Shown: positions 42,561 to 54,300 of the stretch, piece by piece
How the letters are laid out: every line of letters starts with the position of its first letter
How positions within the stretch are numbered: position 1 is the first letter of the stretch
Assembly (NCBI RefSeq): GCF_000292345.1
Contig: NZ_ALOU01000093.1
Span: 28,303-92,302, forward strand
Direction: 5' to 3'
Source of the DNA: Cupriavidus sp. BIS7
GTDB lineage: Bacteria; Pseudomonadota; Gammaproteobacteria; Burkholderiales; Burkholderiaceae
Length of the DNA: 64,000 bases
Translations under genes and position numbers: made by a program
The notes under the pieces: model-generated
What the model saw: only the letters and a program-made list of their open reading frames with translations
What the model was told of the DNA's origin: nothing
The model's database searches: none

Positions 42561-42936
42561 GTTGAAGGGTCTCCTCAGACCGGCTGAAAAAACCTGCGGC
42601 GACGGGAGGCGGGCAGCGGGGGGGGGCCGGATGGCGGCCGCTGACGATCGCGTGGATGAGTGTCTCCTGGATGTCTGCGGCGCCCGGTCTGTTTTCGTCT
42701 GGTCCGGATCTGTCGTGCAGGCAGGCAGTGCACCCGACAGCGAGGTTCGCCAGGACGAGTTAGCACCTACTGCGTCGAATTGCGCCAGGAGCCGGGTCCG
42801 GGAGCAATCCGGCGTGTAGTATTGACACCCGCCCTTGTCGGCACAAGCGCGAAACTACGCAACGCTTGCACGTAGTACTACGCAGATCGACGAGATCAAG
42901 CGGCCTTCCCGGCATCGGTGTTTACCCCCGGTTCAG
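42561..42936. promoter_or_regulatory. Divergent regulatory region of cstA and the two-component genes
   Basis: This 376-base gap holds a G9 tract (42618-42626), a perfect -35 hexamer TTGACA (42822-42827) without a good -10, and a 12-bp perfect palindrome CGTAGTACTACG (42871-42882) with further ACTACGC and GTAGTA words near it. The palindrome is a candidate site for the LuxR-type regulator. No coding sequence is supported. Confidence 0.45.
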
Positions 42937-44310
42937 ATGAAACTCCGCCAAAAGATACTTTTGCTCGCTGTGGCGCCGCTGGCCGTTGCCATGTTCGGCA
43001 TCGCGCTAGCCGTGCGTTATCAGGCCACGGCGCTTGTCCGTCACGAGCGTGCACTCGTGGAGGCCGCCTATCTGCAGAGCAAGGAAACCGAGCTGCGCCA
43101 CTACGTGGAACTCGCCCAAAGCGCGATTGCACCGATGGTCAATTCGGGCCGCACGGACGCGGCCACGCGCCAGGCGGCAATGGATGCGCTGGCGCGGCTG
43201 GACTACGGCCCCGACGGATACTTCTTCCTCTACGACCTGCAGGGCCGCAATCTGATGCACCCGCGCCAGCCTGAACTCGTGGGCCAGGATCTGTGGCTGC
43301 TGCGCGATCCCCACGGTGCATTGACGATTCAGAAGCTGGTGGCTGCCGCCAAGGCTGGCGGCGGTTCGGTGCGCTACCAGTGGAAGAAGCCCTCGTCCCA
43401 GCAGGTGGCGCCCAAGCTCGGTTATGTGGTGGCTGTACCGGGCTGGAACTGGATGCTCGGCACCGGCATCTATCTTGACGATGTCGAAAAGACATTGCGC
43501 CAGCTCGATGCGCGCGCCGAGACCGATATTCGCGAAACGATGGCCTGGATCGGCGTGATCGCCGCCATCAGTATCCTGCTGGTGGCCGCCAGCGGCCTGG
43601 CGCTCAACGTCAGCGAGCACCGCGAGGCCGACGCCAAGCTGCGCCAGCTTGCCCAGCGCGTGGTGCAGTCGCAGGAAGACGAACGCGCGCGGCTGTCGCG
43701 CGAATTGCATGACGGTATCAGCCAGTTGCTGGTCTCCGTCAAGCTCGTGCTCGAAGCCGCGACGAACCGCATCCGCCTGGCGCCCACCGAAGGCGCATCG
43801 GTGGCGCCGATCCTCGGCATGGCGCTGAACCGGCTGGACTCGGTATTCAACGAAGTACGCCGCGTGGCGCGCAACCTGCGCCCTGCCCTGCTCGACGACC
43901 TGGGCCTCTACGCGGCGCTCCAGCATCTGGCGCGCGAGATGCAGGCCGGCAGCACGCTGACCGTCAACGTGACGCAGACCGGGCATCCGCGCGAACTGGC
44001 CGATGAACAGGCCACCGCGCTGTTCCGCATCGCGCAGGAAGCGCTGACCAACGTCGAGCGGCACGCCCACGCCGCGCACGTCGACGTGTCGCTTGAATTC
44101 TCCGATAGCGCCACACGCCTGACCGTGCGTGACAACGGCATCGGCTTCGACGTGGCCCGCATGCAGCTCGATCCACAACGCGGCATCGGCCTGCGCAACC
44201 TGCGCGAGCGGATGGCCGCACTGGGCGGAACCTTCGAGATCTTTTCCGCGCCATCGGGTACGCGGCTTGTCGCTGCCCTGCCGTTTTCTACTAATACCCC
44301 GCAGTCATGA
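42937..44310 (+). CDS. Sensor histidine kinase (sCache plus HisKA_3)
   Basis: A 457-residue membrane kinase. A helix at about residues 8-28 is followed by a periplasmic single-Cache domain (residues 35-195; YGPDGYFFLYDLQGRNLMHP, QYKWKKP-like YQWKKPSSQ), a second helix (about 205-225), then a dimerisation box EDERARLSRELHDGISQLLVSVK with the phospho-His, and an ATPase domain (TVRDNGIGFDV, GIGLRNLRERMAALGG). Cache domains of this type commonly sense small carboxylates. It overlaps the regulator gene by ATGA. Confidence 0.93.
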   Translation: MKLRQKILLLAVAPLAVAMFGIALAVRYQATALVRHERALVEAAYLQSKETELRHYVELAQSAIAPMVNSGRTDAATRQAAMDALARLDYGPDGYFFLYDLQGRNLMHPRQPELVGQDLWLLRDPHGALTIQKLVAAAKAGGGSVRYQWKKPSSQQVAPKLGYVVAVPGWNWMLGTGIYLDDVEKTLRQLDARAETDIRETMAWIGVIAAISILLVAASGLALNVSEHREADAKLRQLAQRVVQSQEDERARLSRELHDGISQLLVSVKLVLEAATNRIRLAPTEGASVAPILGMALNRLDSVFNEVRRVARNLRPALLDDLGLYAALQHLAREMQAGSTLTVNVTQTGHPRELADEQATALFRIAQEALTNVERHAHAAHVDVSLEFSDSATRLTVRDNGIGFDVARMQLDPQRGIGLRNLRERMAALGGTFEIFSAPSGTRLVAALPFSTNTPQS

Positions 44311-44996
44311 CCGATTTACACGACGACGATTCCGCAGTACGCGCCCCCACCGCACCGGCCCGTGTGCTGCTGATCGACGACCACGCACTGGTGCGCGACG
44401 GCATGCGCATGCATCTGACGCTACAGCCGGAACTGGAAGTCGTGGGGGAGGCAGACGACGGCGAGGCCGCGCTGGCCTGGCTGGCGGCGGCTGGCGCCGG
44501 GCGGATGCCGGATCTGGTGATTACCGACATCGGCATGCGCGGAATGGGCGGCATCGCGCTGGCTGGCGCGTTGCACGAGCACTATCCAGAACTGGCCGTG
44601 CTGATTGTCTCGATGCACGACAACCTTGAGTATGTGCGGCAGGCGATCCGTGCCGGCGCACGTGGCTACGTGCTCAAGGATGCGCCGGCCGACGAACTGC
44701 TGGCCGCAATCCAGGCAGTGCTGGCAGGCCGCGTGTTCTACAGCGCCCGCATCGCGCGCGGCATGGCCGCGCAGGACGTGAGCCCGCTAGACGCGCTGAC
44801 CCCGCGCGAGCGCGACATCCTCAACGGCATCGGCCGGGGACAGGCCAACAAGGACATCGCGTCCCAACTTGGTGTATCGGTGCGCACCGTGGAGACACAC
44901 CGGCTCAACCTGAAACGCAAGCTCGGCATCGAGGGGCGGGCAGAACTGGTGAAGTACGCTGTGCAGCAGCTCGGGATCGACGTGGAAGGGAACTAG
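44307..44996 (+). CDS. NarL/LuxR-family response regulator
   Basis: A 229-residue regulator. Receiver: acidic pair at 24-25, phospho-acceptor Asp74 (LVITDIGMRGM), KDAPADEL after beta-5. Output: LuxR helix-turn-helix LTPRERDILNGIGRGQANKDIASQLGVSVRTVETHRLNLKRKL (in pieces). Together with the overlapping kinase it forms a two-component pair divergent from cstA, which is its likely target. Confidence 0.94.
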   Translation: MTDLHDDDSAVRAPTAPARVLLIDDHALVRDGMRMHLTLQPELEVVGEADDGEAALAWLAAAGAGRMPDLVITDIGMRGMGGIALAGALHEHYPELAVLIVSMHDNLEYVRQAIRAGARGYVLKDAPADELLAAIQAVLAGRVFYSARIARGMAAQDVSPLDALTPRERDILNGIGRGQANKDIASQLGVSVRTVETHRLNLKRKLGIEGRAELVKYAVQQLGIDVEGN

Positions 44997-45023
44997 TGTG
45001 GAAGGGAGGCAGGAGGGATGAGG

Positions 45024-45053
45024 CTCCCCTCTCCCGCGCGCGGGAGAGGGGAG
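45024..45053. repeat. 30-bp perfect palindrome, copy of dispersed GC-rich repeat
   Basis: CTCCCCTCTCCCGCG is followed directly by its reverse complement. The same CCCCTCTCCCGC/GCGGGAGAGGGG word forms the repeat after tctA. It lies between the convergent regulator and pckG genes and has no T tract. Confidence 0.85.
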
Positions 45054-45068
45054 AACACCGACTGAAAC

Positions 45069-46925
<1,857 letters not shown>

Positions 46926-47449
46926 ACAGCAGCTCCAAAGCGAAAAAGAAATCTTGCAACGTCCGATCGGCAGTACGCGGAGGAGTGGGGCTGGGAATGC
47001 GGGCCGGGCCGGCTGCCTGCCGCGTTTGGCATGGCGCACTTGCCTTCTGACCGTGACATCCCGTTACAACTCGGCGGCGACCAAATCCTTGCAAATGGTC
47101 GCGGGGGGCCCTGCTGCTGCGATACAGTTGCGCTTCGCCTGCTTTTGGCGGGCGACAGGGGCCGGGCGGGCATTGTCCGGCGACGAACAGGGAGCGGGAG
47201 GGTGGCTCGACCGCATTGTCTCGTCGCGGGAGCGGGCAAGGATACCATTGCGCGGAAGACCTGTTTTTTGCTGCGCAGCATTGTCCCCCCTGTCAGAATG
47301 CCTGTACGCCACCGCTGCGGATCGTCGCAGCACGGGTCGGGGACAACCATGTCTCCTGTCAATGTTGCGTCAGGGAAGCCAACAATACTGTCGGTCGCAC
47401 GCTGATTCTGTGGTCGTGCGCACCAAGCCCCGAGGTCAAAGAGTCACCG
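46926..47449. other. Intergenic region between divergent pckG and dehydrogenase genes
   Basis: A 524-base gap. The pckG ribosome site (TTGGAG on the minus strand) is at its left edge. I see no convincing sigma-70 promoter, hairpin or coding sequence; short open frames on both strands lack start signals and family features. Confidence 0.4.
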
Positions 47450-48463
47450 ATGAAAATTGCAGTTCTCGACGATTACCAGGACGCCGTGCGCAAGCTGCCG
47501 TGCTTCGCGTTGCTTGAAGGGCACGACGTCAAGGTCTTCAACAACACCGTGAAGGGCGTGGGCCAGCTTGCCGCACGCCTGTCCGACGTGGAAGCGCTGG
47601 TGTTGATCCGCGAGCGCACGCGTCTGACGCGCCAGTTGCTCGAGAAGCTGCCCAAGCTCAAGATCATCAGCCAGACCGGCCGGGCGGGTAATCACGTCGA
47701 CCTCGAAGCCTGCACCGAACGCGGTGTGGCCGTGCTGGAGGGTGTTGGCTCGCCCGTGGCGCCCGCCGAACTGACCTGGGCGCTGATCATGGCCGCCCAG
47801 CGCCGCATTCCGCAGTACGTGGCCAGCCTCAAGCATGGTGCCTGGCAGCAGTCGGGCCTGAAATCGACGACGATGCCGCCGAACTTCGGCCTGGGCCAGG
47901 TGCTGCGCGGGCAGACGCTCGGCATCTGGGGCTACGGCAAAATCGGCCGCCTGCTGGCGGGCTTTGGCCGTGCGTTCGGCATGAACGTGCTGGTCTGGGG
48001 GCGCGAGGCCTCACAGCAGGCAGCCCGGGAGGCCGGCCTGAACGTGGCGGAGTCGGTCGAACAGCTATTTGCCGACTCCGACGTGCTGTCCCTGCATCTG
48101 CGTCTGAACGACGAGACGCGCGGCATCGTCAAGCTGGCCGACCTGCAGCGCATGAAGCCCACGGCGTTGTTTGTGAACACCAGCCGCGCCGAACTGATCG
48201 AGGAAAACGCCCTGGTGGCGGCGCTGAACCGCGGACGCCCCGGCATGGCGGCCATCGACGTGTTCGAGTCCGAGCCTATCCTGCAGGGTCACGCGCTGCT
48301 GCGCATGGAAAACTGCATCTGCACGCCGCACCTGGGCTATGTGGAGCGCGACAGCTACGAGCTTTATTTCCGCACGGCGTTCCAGAACATCCTGGACGTA
48401 CTGGCCGGCAAGCACGACAGCATTGTCAATCCCAAGGCGCTGACCCCCGTCCTCACCCGCTGA
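47450..48463 (+). CDS. D-2-hydroxyacid dehydrogenase family protein
   Basis: A 337-residue NAD-dependent oxidoreductase of the SerA/hydroxypyruvate-reductase fold. The nucleotide site is GIWGYGKIGRLLAGFG; catalytic Arg lies in NTSRAELI, Glu in VFESEPI and His in CTPHLGYV. The N-terminus MKIAVLDDYQDAVRKLPCF is characteristic of a subgroup whose substrate is not fixed. ATG 47450 is the natural start; upstream in-frame sequence has no similarity. Confidence 0.92.
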   Translation: MKIAVLDDYQDAVRKLPCFALLEGHDVKVFNNTVKGVGQLAARLSDVEALVLIRERTRLTRQLLEKLPKLKIISQTGRAGNHVDLEACTERGVAVLEGVGSPVAPAELTWALIMAAQRRIPQYVASLKHGAWQQSGLKSTTMPPNFGLGQVLRGQTLGIWGYGKIGRLLAGFGRAFGMNVLVWGREASQQAAREAGLNVAESVEQLFADSDVLSLHLRLNDETRGIVKLADLQRMKPTALFVNTSRAELIEENALVAALNRGRPGMAAIDVFESEPILQGHALLRMENCICTPHLGYVERDSYELYFRTAFQNILDVLAGKHDSIVNPKALTPVLTR

Positions 48464-48508
48464 CCCGCTGACCTTTCGCAACACGCACCCATTCGTTTCA
48501 CAAAATAG

Positions 48509-48537
48509 TTGGAACGTGGGTGCGATGTGCCTATTAT
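48509..48537 (+). promoter_or_regulatory. Promoter of the EF-hand gene
   Basis: TTGGAA (48509-48514) and TATTAT (48532-48537) are exactly 17 bases apart, about 100 bases before the start codon. Confidence 0.6.
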
Positions 48538-48634
48538 TCCCCTTGGCCATGGGCCTTTGGAGAGAGCCGAGTCCGTGGTCGGACCGTTGCCTTGCGTAGG
48601 CAATTCGGAACACAAATGCCGGAGGAGAGGTGAA

Positions 48635-49003
48635 ATGACCGTGCGAAAGCTTCCCGCAGTTGGTTTGGCCGTAATGGTGGCGCTCTTGTCCATGGGCGCA
48701 AGCGCCCAGCAAGCCCCACAACCGCAACCACAAGCTCAACAAGGATCGGCGGACCAGGTGCCTCCGATACCGCCGACGTCCGAAGCCAAGGCCATGATTT
48801 CCGAGAAATTCAAGGCTGCGGATACCAACCATGACGGCAAGCTGACCCGTGAAGAAGCCAAGGCGGGCATGCCGGAGGTCTACAAGCACTTCGACCAGAT
48901 CGACGTCAAGAAGAAGGGCTACGTGACCGCTCGTCAGATTGGTGCGTACTGGCAATCGAAAACGCAGAAGCAGATGCAGAAGGAAAATCCCATCTGGAAC
49001 TGA
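48635..49003 (+). CDS. Exported EF-hand calcium-binding protein
   Basis: A 122-residue protein with a signal peptide (AVMVALLSMGASAQ) and a Gln/Pro-rich linker. The EF-hand loop DTNHDGKLTREE has all the usual ligands at positions 1, 3, 5, 7, 9 and 12. A second loop, DQIDVKKKGYVT, lacks proper ligands and is degenerate. Periplasmic calcium binding is inferred. GGAGGAGAGG lies before ATG 48635. Confidence 0.88.
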   Translation: MTVRKLPAVGLAVMVALLSMGASAQQAPQPQPQAQQGSADQVPPIPPTSEAKAMISEKFKAADTNHDGKLTREEAKAGMPEVYKHFDQIDVKKKGYVTARQIGAYWQSKTQKQMQKENPIWN

Positions 49004-49212
49004 GCCTCCAGACCCTGCCGGATCGGCGCCTGAAGCCGCGCTGAATCCGGTTTGAACCTTGCTGGCGGCGGATGCACGTGCCAATGCACGTGCGTCTGTT
49101 TCCCCACATTTCACGCGCTCAATCGAGCGGTCAAGTCGGTACACTCGGTGCAAAGCCTAAGCGCGCGCAGCAGCAAGCGCGTATCGCCCCGCACACGCAA
49201 GGAGAGCGTACC

Positions 49213-49878
49213 GTGGCCGAATCCGATCCGCGTCCGAACCCGGCAGGCGCCGGCGGCACGGCCATAGGCCGGGTGCTCGCCGTCAACGTCGGCACGGCCC
49301 TGCCGCTTGTGGTGGCGGGCGCCGGCACCGAAGCGGTGGTGATGTCGGCCATCCGCAAACACCCGCTCAGCACGTTGCATCACCCGATTGCGGTAGGCGT
49401 GCACCGGCTCGGCATGGCTGGCGACGAACAGGTCGATCGCACCGTCCATGGCGGCCCTGACCGGGCTGTCTATGCCTATCCGATCGAACACTACACCTGG
49501 TGGAATACGCGTCGCCGCGAGGCCGGCGTGGAGGAAGCCGACCGCCCGCTGGCGTTCGGCGCGCTGGGCGAGAATTTGACTACGCAGGGTTTGCTCGAGT
49601 CCGGCTTATGGGTCGGCGATCGCCTGCAGATCGGGGAAGTCGAATTTGTGGTGAAAGCGCCACGCCGCCCGTGCTACAAGCTCAATGCTGTGCTGGGCTA
49701 TGCGCATGGCGTGCGCGACATGCAGCACAGCGGCTTTACGGGCGTGTACCTCGGCGTGCTCCACCCGGGAGTGCTACGCGCCGGCGACTCCCTGATCCTG
49801 ACGCCCGGGGCGCGTGAAATCCGGCTCGAAAGCCTGATCCACCGCGACGACAGGCACGACAGGCAAATCCCACGTTAG
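49213..49878 (+). CDS. MOSC-domain protein (YiiM-like)
   Basis: A 221-residue MOSC-domain protein. HGGPDRAVYAYPIEHY, FGALGENLTTQGL and the conserved Cys in PRRPCYKLN are MOSC features; YiiM-type proteins take part in molybdenum-cofactor-dependent reduction of N-hydroxylated compounds. A GTG at 49213 is preferred, with AAGGAGAG about seven bases upstream; the frame is open from 49072. Confidence 0.88.
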   Translation: MAESDPRPNPAGAGGTAIGRVLAVNVGTALPLVVAGAGTEAVVMSAIRKHPLSTLHHPIAVGVHRLGMAGDEQVDRTVHGGPDRAVYAYPIEHYTWWNTRRREAGVEEADRPLAFGALGENLTTQGLLESGLWVGDRLQIGEVEFVVKAPRRPCYKLNAVLGYAHGVRDMQHSGFTGVYLGVLHPGVLRAGDSLILTPGAREIRLESLIHRDDRHDRQIPR

Positions 49879-50121
49879 TCCGGAGTGGCCAACATTGGCT
49901 TTTCTGCTAATGTTTCCAGGCCCATACAAGCAGTTCTGCCATCCCTCCTCTGCTGGCCAGACATTCACATCCTGCGATGCTGTAATGGGTTGTAATACAA
50001 CGTGCTAGCCTGAAGCGGCCGAGGCGCGGTACTACTAGCGGTTTGCGCGGACAAGGCCGGTTGCATGAAGCCGGTGTCAGGGGAGTCGCGCGCCGTGCAG
50101 TAATTGAAGGTCCTCACACTT
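49879..50121. promoter_or_regulatory. Region upstream of the RND operon with TGTAAT repeats
   Basis: TGTAAT occurs at 49981-49986 and 49991-49996, ten bases apart, the second within the inverted repeat TTGTA-A-TACAA (49990-50000). Direct repeats at one helical turn are typical of OmpR/PhoB-family regulator sites. No clear -10 is seen. Confidence 0.35.
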
Positions 50122-51345
50122 ATGAAAACAGACGGGATCGACCAGCCGAAGGGCTTTGTCGATGGCAACTGGAGCGCGGCCGCAGGAACGGGCCGTGGTC
50201 GGATTTCGCCCTGGCCGGCCATTCTGGTCGTGCTTGCAATCGGCGCCGCCGGCTGGTTTGGCTGGAAGACCTGGTTCGCGCCGAAACCTCCCGCGAAGGG
50301 GCCGGCAGTGACGACGGTGGCCACGGCGATCGTCCGGCAGGGCGACATGCCGCTGGAGGTAACTGCCAACGGCAACGTCATGGCGATGCAGACCGTCGAG
50401 GTGCGTCCGCAGGTGTCCAGCACCGTGCGTACCGTCCATATCAAGGAAGGCCAGTCCGTAAAGCCGGGGGATCTGCTGTTCTCGCTGGACACGCGCATGG
50501 ACGAGGCCAATCTGGATAAGGCCCGCGCCCAGCTCATGCGTGACCAGGCCGATCTGGCCGATGCCCGCCGAACGCTGGCGCGCAGCCAGGAACTGCTGCA
50601 GCGCAATTTCATCTCGCGCAGCGCCGTGGATACCGCCCAGGCCAAGTTCGATGGCTTCGAAGCCACCATTCGCGCCGATCAGGCGGCCATCGAGGCCAGC
50701 CGGGTGGCCATCAGCTATGGCACGATCCGCGCGACGATCGGCGGCCGGACCGGCGTCATCAATGTCTTCCCGGGCTCGCTGGTCACGCCGACCAGTGCCA
50801 CGCCGATGGTGATCGTGGCGCAGATCGCGCCGATCACGGTCATGTTCACGCTGCCCGAGCGCCAGCTCGCCGCCTTGCGCGAGGCGCTGCGCGCCGGGCC
50901 GGTTTCGGTAACGGCCCTGCCCAACGACGGCAGCAAGACGCCGGTGACCGGCAAGATCACGTTTGTCGACAATACCGTCGATCCGCAATACGGCAGCATC
51001 CGTGTCAAGGCGACGTTCGACAACGAGGAGCATCGACTGTGGCCTGGCACGTACGCCAGCGTCAGTGCAACCGTGCAGGTGCTGAAGAACGCGTTGTCCG
51101 TGCCTCCGCAGGCCGTGGTGACGGGGCCCGAAGGCCGCTTCGTCTACATCGTGCAGCCTGACAACAAGGTGGCGCGCGTGCCGGTGCAGGTCGTGGCCAC
51201 CACCGCTGCAGCCGCCGTGATCGAGGGCGTGCAGCCCGGCGCGCGCGTGGTGACAGAGGGCGCGCAGAACCTGCGCCCGGGCGCTCTTGTGCGGGAAGCC
51301 ACCGCACGTGGCGCCTCGGCTCCCGCCGCCGCAAACAAGCATTGA
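50122..51345 (+). CDS. RND efflux periplasmic adaptor (MdtA/AcrA family)
   Basis: A 407-residue membrane-fusion protein. An N-terminal helix (about residues 30-48, WPAILVVLAIGAAGWFGW) anchors it; the lipoyl half (TVEVRPQVSSTVRTVHIKEGQSVKPGDLL in pieces), a coiled-coil hairpin (LDKARAQLMRDQADLADARRTL) and the beta-barrel region follow. It links the pump to an outer-membrane channel. ATG 50122 is used; a TTG at 50104 is possible. No TolC-type gene is adjacent. The pump gene starts four bases after its stop. Confidence 0.93.
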   Translation: MKTDGIDQPKGFVDGNWSAAAGTGRGRISPWPAILVVLAIGAAGWFGWKTWFAPKPPAKGPAVTTVATAIVRQGDMPLEVTANGNVMAMQTVEVRPQVSSTVRTVHIKEGQSVKPGDLLFSLDTRMDEANLDKARAQLMRDQADLADARRTLARSQELLQRNFISRSAVDTAQAKFDGFEATIRADQAAIEASRVAISYGTIRATIGGRTGVINVFPGSLVTPTSATPMVIVAQIAPITVMFTLPERQLAALREALRAGPVSVTALPNDGSKTPVTGKITFVDNTVDPQYGSIRVKATFDNEEHRLWPGTYASVSATVQVLKNALSVPPQAVVTGPEGRFVYIVQPDNKVARVPVQVVATTAAAAVIEGVQPGARVVTEGAQNLRPGALVREATARGASAPAAANKH

Positions 51346-51349
51346 AGCC

Positions 51350-54300
51350 ATGACGCTGTCCGAGCTCTGTATCCGCCGGCCCGTCATGACGGTGCTGCTG
51401 TGTCTGGCCGTGATCGTGACCGGCATCGTGCTGTATCCGACGATTCCGATTGCGGCGCTGCCAAGTTTCAATTCGCCCGTGATCCAGGTCACGGCCACGC
51501 TGCCGGGGGCCAGCCCCGAGACCATGGCCGCATCGGTGGCCACGCAGCTGGAAAAGCAGTTCGCGACGATCCCGGGTGTCTCGGTGATCAGTTCGTCGAA
51601 CACGCTCGGCAACTCGAGCATCACGATCGAATTCAACAACGATCGCGACATCGATGCCGCCGCCGTCGACGTGCAGGCCGCGCTGTTCCGCGCGCAGCGG
51701 TCGCTGCCGATCGAAATGACGCTGCCGCCGTCATACCGCAAGGTGAACCCGGCCGATGCGCCGGTGATCCTGCTGGCGATCAACTCGCCTTCGATGAGCC
51801 TGGGCGATCTGAACGCATTCGGCGACAACCTCATTTCGCCCACACTGGCCACGCTGCCCGGCGTGGCGCAGGTGCAGGTGTACGGCCAGAAGCGCTTTTC
51901 CGTGCGCGTGCGCGCTCACCCCGACGCACTGGCTGCGCGCGGCCTGACGCTGGACGAACTGGCCACCGCGCTCAATCGTGCCAATGCGAACACGCCGGTC
52001 GGCACGCTTGATGGCGCGCGCCAGATGCTGACGATCCAGGCCAATCGCCAGATGACCAACGCGGACGCATTCCGCAACATCATCGTGGCCAGCCAGCCCA
52101 GCGGTGCCGTGGTGCGCCTGTCTGACGTGGCCGAGGTGGAAGACAGCGTCGAGACGATCAAGGCCGGCAGCTGGCTCAATAACGAGCGCTCGATCGTGCT
52201 GGCTGTGCAGCGCCAGCCGGACGCCAACACCGTGGCCGTGGTCGATGCGATCAAGTCTGCCTTGCCGCGTCTGCTGGCGCAGATGCCGGGGTCGGTCAAC
52301 GTCAACGTGGTGAACGACCGTTCGGTGTCGATCCGCGAGTCGATCCACGACGTGCAGTTCACGCTGGCGCTGACCGTGGCGCTGGTGGTGATGGTGATCT
52401 TCCTGTTCCTGCGGCGTGCGGCGGCGACGCTGATTCCCACGGTATCGCTGCCGATCTCGCTGATCGGCACCGTGGCGCTGATGAAGGCGTTCGGCTACAG
52501 CCTGGACAACGTGTCGCTGCTGGCCATTACGCTGGCCGTGGGCCTTGTGGTCGACGACGCGATCGTGATGCTCGAGAACATCGTGCGCCATATCGAGGAA
52601 GGCGTGCCGCCGCTGAAGGCCGCGCTGGTGGGCTCGCGCGAGATGGGCTTCACGATCCTGTCGATCTCGATCTCGCTGGTGGCCGTGTTCATCCCGATCT
52701 TCTTCATGCCGGGCGTGATCGGCCTGCTGTTCCACGAGTTCGCCGCCGTGGTGTCGCTGTCGATCCTGGTGTCCGCGCTGGTGTCACTGACGCTGATCCC
52801 GATGCTGTGCGCGCGCTTCCTGTCAGCCGAGAACGTGCCCGTCGATGAATCGCAGCATGCCTATGGCGATCACGCCGCCGGCGCGCCCGCGCATCGCGTG
52901 CAGCAGAAGCAGACGCTGGGCATGCGGTCGACGCAGTGGTTCGAGGACCTGTTCGAGTGGACGCTGCACAAGTATGCGAGCGGGCTGGACTGGTGCCTGG
53001 CCCACCGGCGCGTGGTGCTGGCCGTTGCCGGGCTGACGTTCGTACTGACCGCCGTGCTGTTCGTGAAGATTCCGAAGGGCTTCTTCCCCGAGGAGGATAT
53101 CGGCCAGATCCAGGTCAACGCGGAAGGCCCGCAGGATATTTCGTTCGACGCGATGGCCGAGCGCCTGCGCGACGCTGCCGAGCGCATCCGTGCGAACCCG
53201 TCCGTGAAGAGCGTGGTCGCGTCGATCGGCGGCGGTCCGTCCCCCGCCATCAACACGGGCCGCATGTTCGTCGAACTGAAGCCGCTGGGCGAGCGCCCGA
53301 AGATGCCACAGGTGTTGGAGTCGCTGCGCAAGGATGTTGCCGGGGTGCCGGGGCTGGCGGTCTACTTCTCGCCCGTGCAGAACCTGCGTCTCGGTGGCCG
53401 GCAGAGCAAGAGCCGCTACCAGTACACGCTGCAGAGCGTGAAGCCGGGGCAACTGCAGGAGTTCAGCGACAAGCTCATGGCGAAGATGCGCGCCGAGCCG
53501 ATTTTCCGCGACGTGACCAGCGATTCGCAGCAATCGGGCCTGGAAGCGCAACTGACGATCGACCGCGACAAGGCCAACGCGCTTGGCGTGCAGATGCAGG
53601 ATGTGCGCACCGCGCTGTACACGGCGTTCGGTGAACGCCAGGTGTCGACGATCTATACGCCGATCGACAACTACTACGTGATCCTGACCGCCGCCGATAT
53701 CGATCGCGCGGACGAGACCGCGTTCTCCAAACTCTACGTGCGCAGCAAGACGGGGCAGATGGTGCCGGTGTCGGCGTTCGCCACGACCGAGCGTCGCGTG
53801 GGCCCGATCGCGGTGAACCACCAGGGGCAGTTGCCGTCGGTGACGGTGTCGTTCAACCTGGCCCCCGGCGCCGCGCTGGGCGATGCGTCGAGGCTGATCG
53901 ACCGCTATCGTGACGAGATCTCGATGCCGACCGCGATCTTTACGAGCTGGGGCGGCGACGCAGCCGTGTTCCAGTCGTCGCAGGCCACGCAAGTGGTGCT
54001 GCTGGTGGCGGCCATCGCGGTGATCTACACGCTGCTGGGCGTGCTCTACGAGAGCTACATCCACCCGCTGACGATCCTGGCGGGCCTGCCCTCGGCGGCC
54101 ATCGGCGCACTGGTGACGCTGTTCCTGTTCAACGTCGAGCTATCGCTGATTGCCACCATCGGCGTGCTGATGCTGATTGGTATCGTCAAGAAGAACGCGA
54201 TCATGATGATCGACTTCGCGCTGGCCGCACAGCGCGAACAGGGCATGGCGCCTGCAAAGGCGATCCGGCAGGCGTGCCTGCTGCGCTTCCGGCCGATCAT

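Noticed and set aside
40488..42587. A 699-codon open frame opposite cstA
   Set aside because: It is the antisense shadow of a GC-rich membrane-protein gene: rich in His, Arg and Gln, with no domain and no ribosome site.
46926..47449. Small genes or a riboswitch in the 524-base gap before the dehydrogenase
   Set aside because: No ordered stems, no conserved riboswitch words and no open frame with a start signal could be seen.
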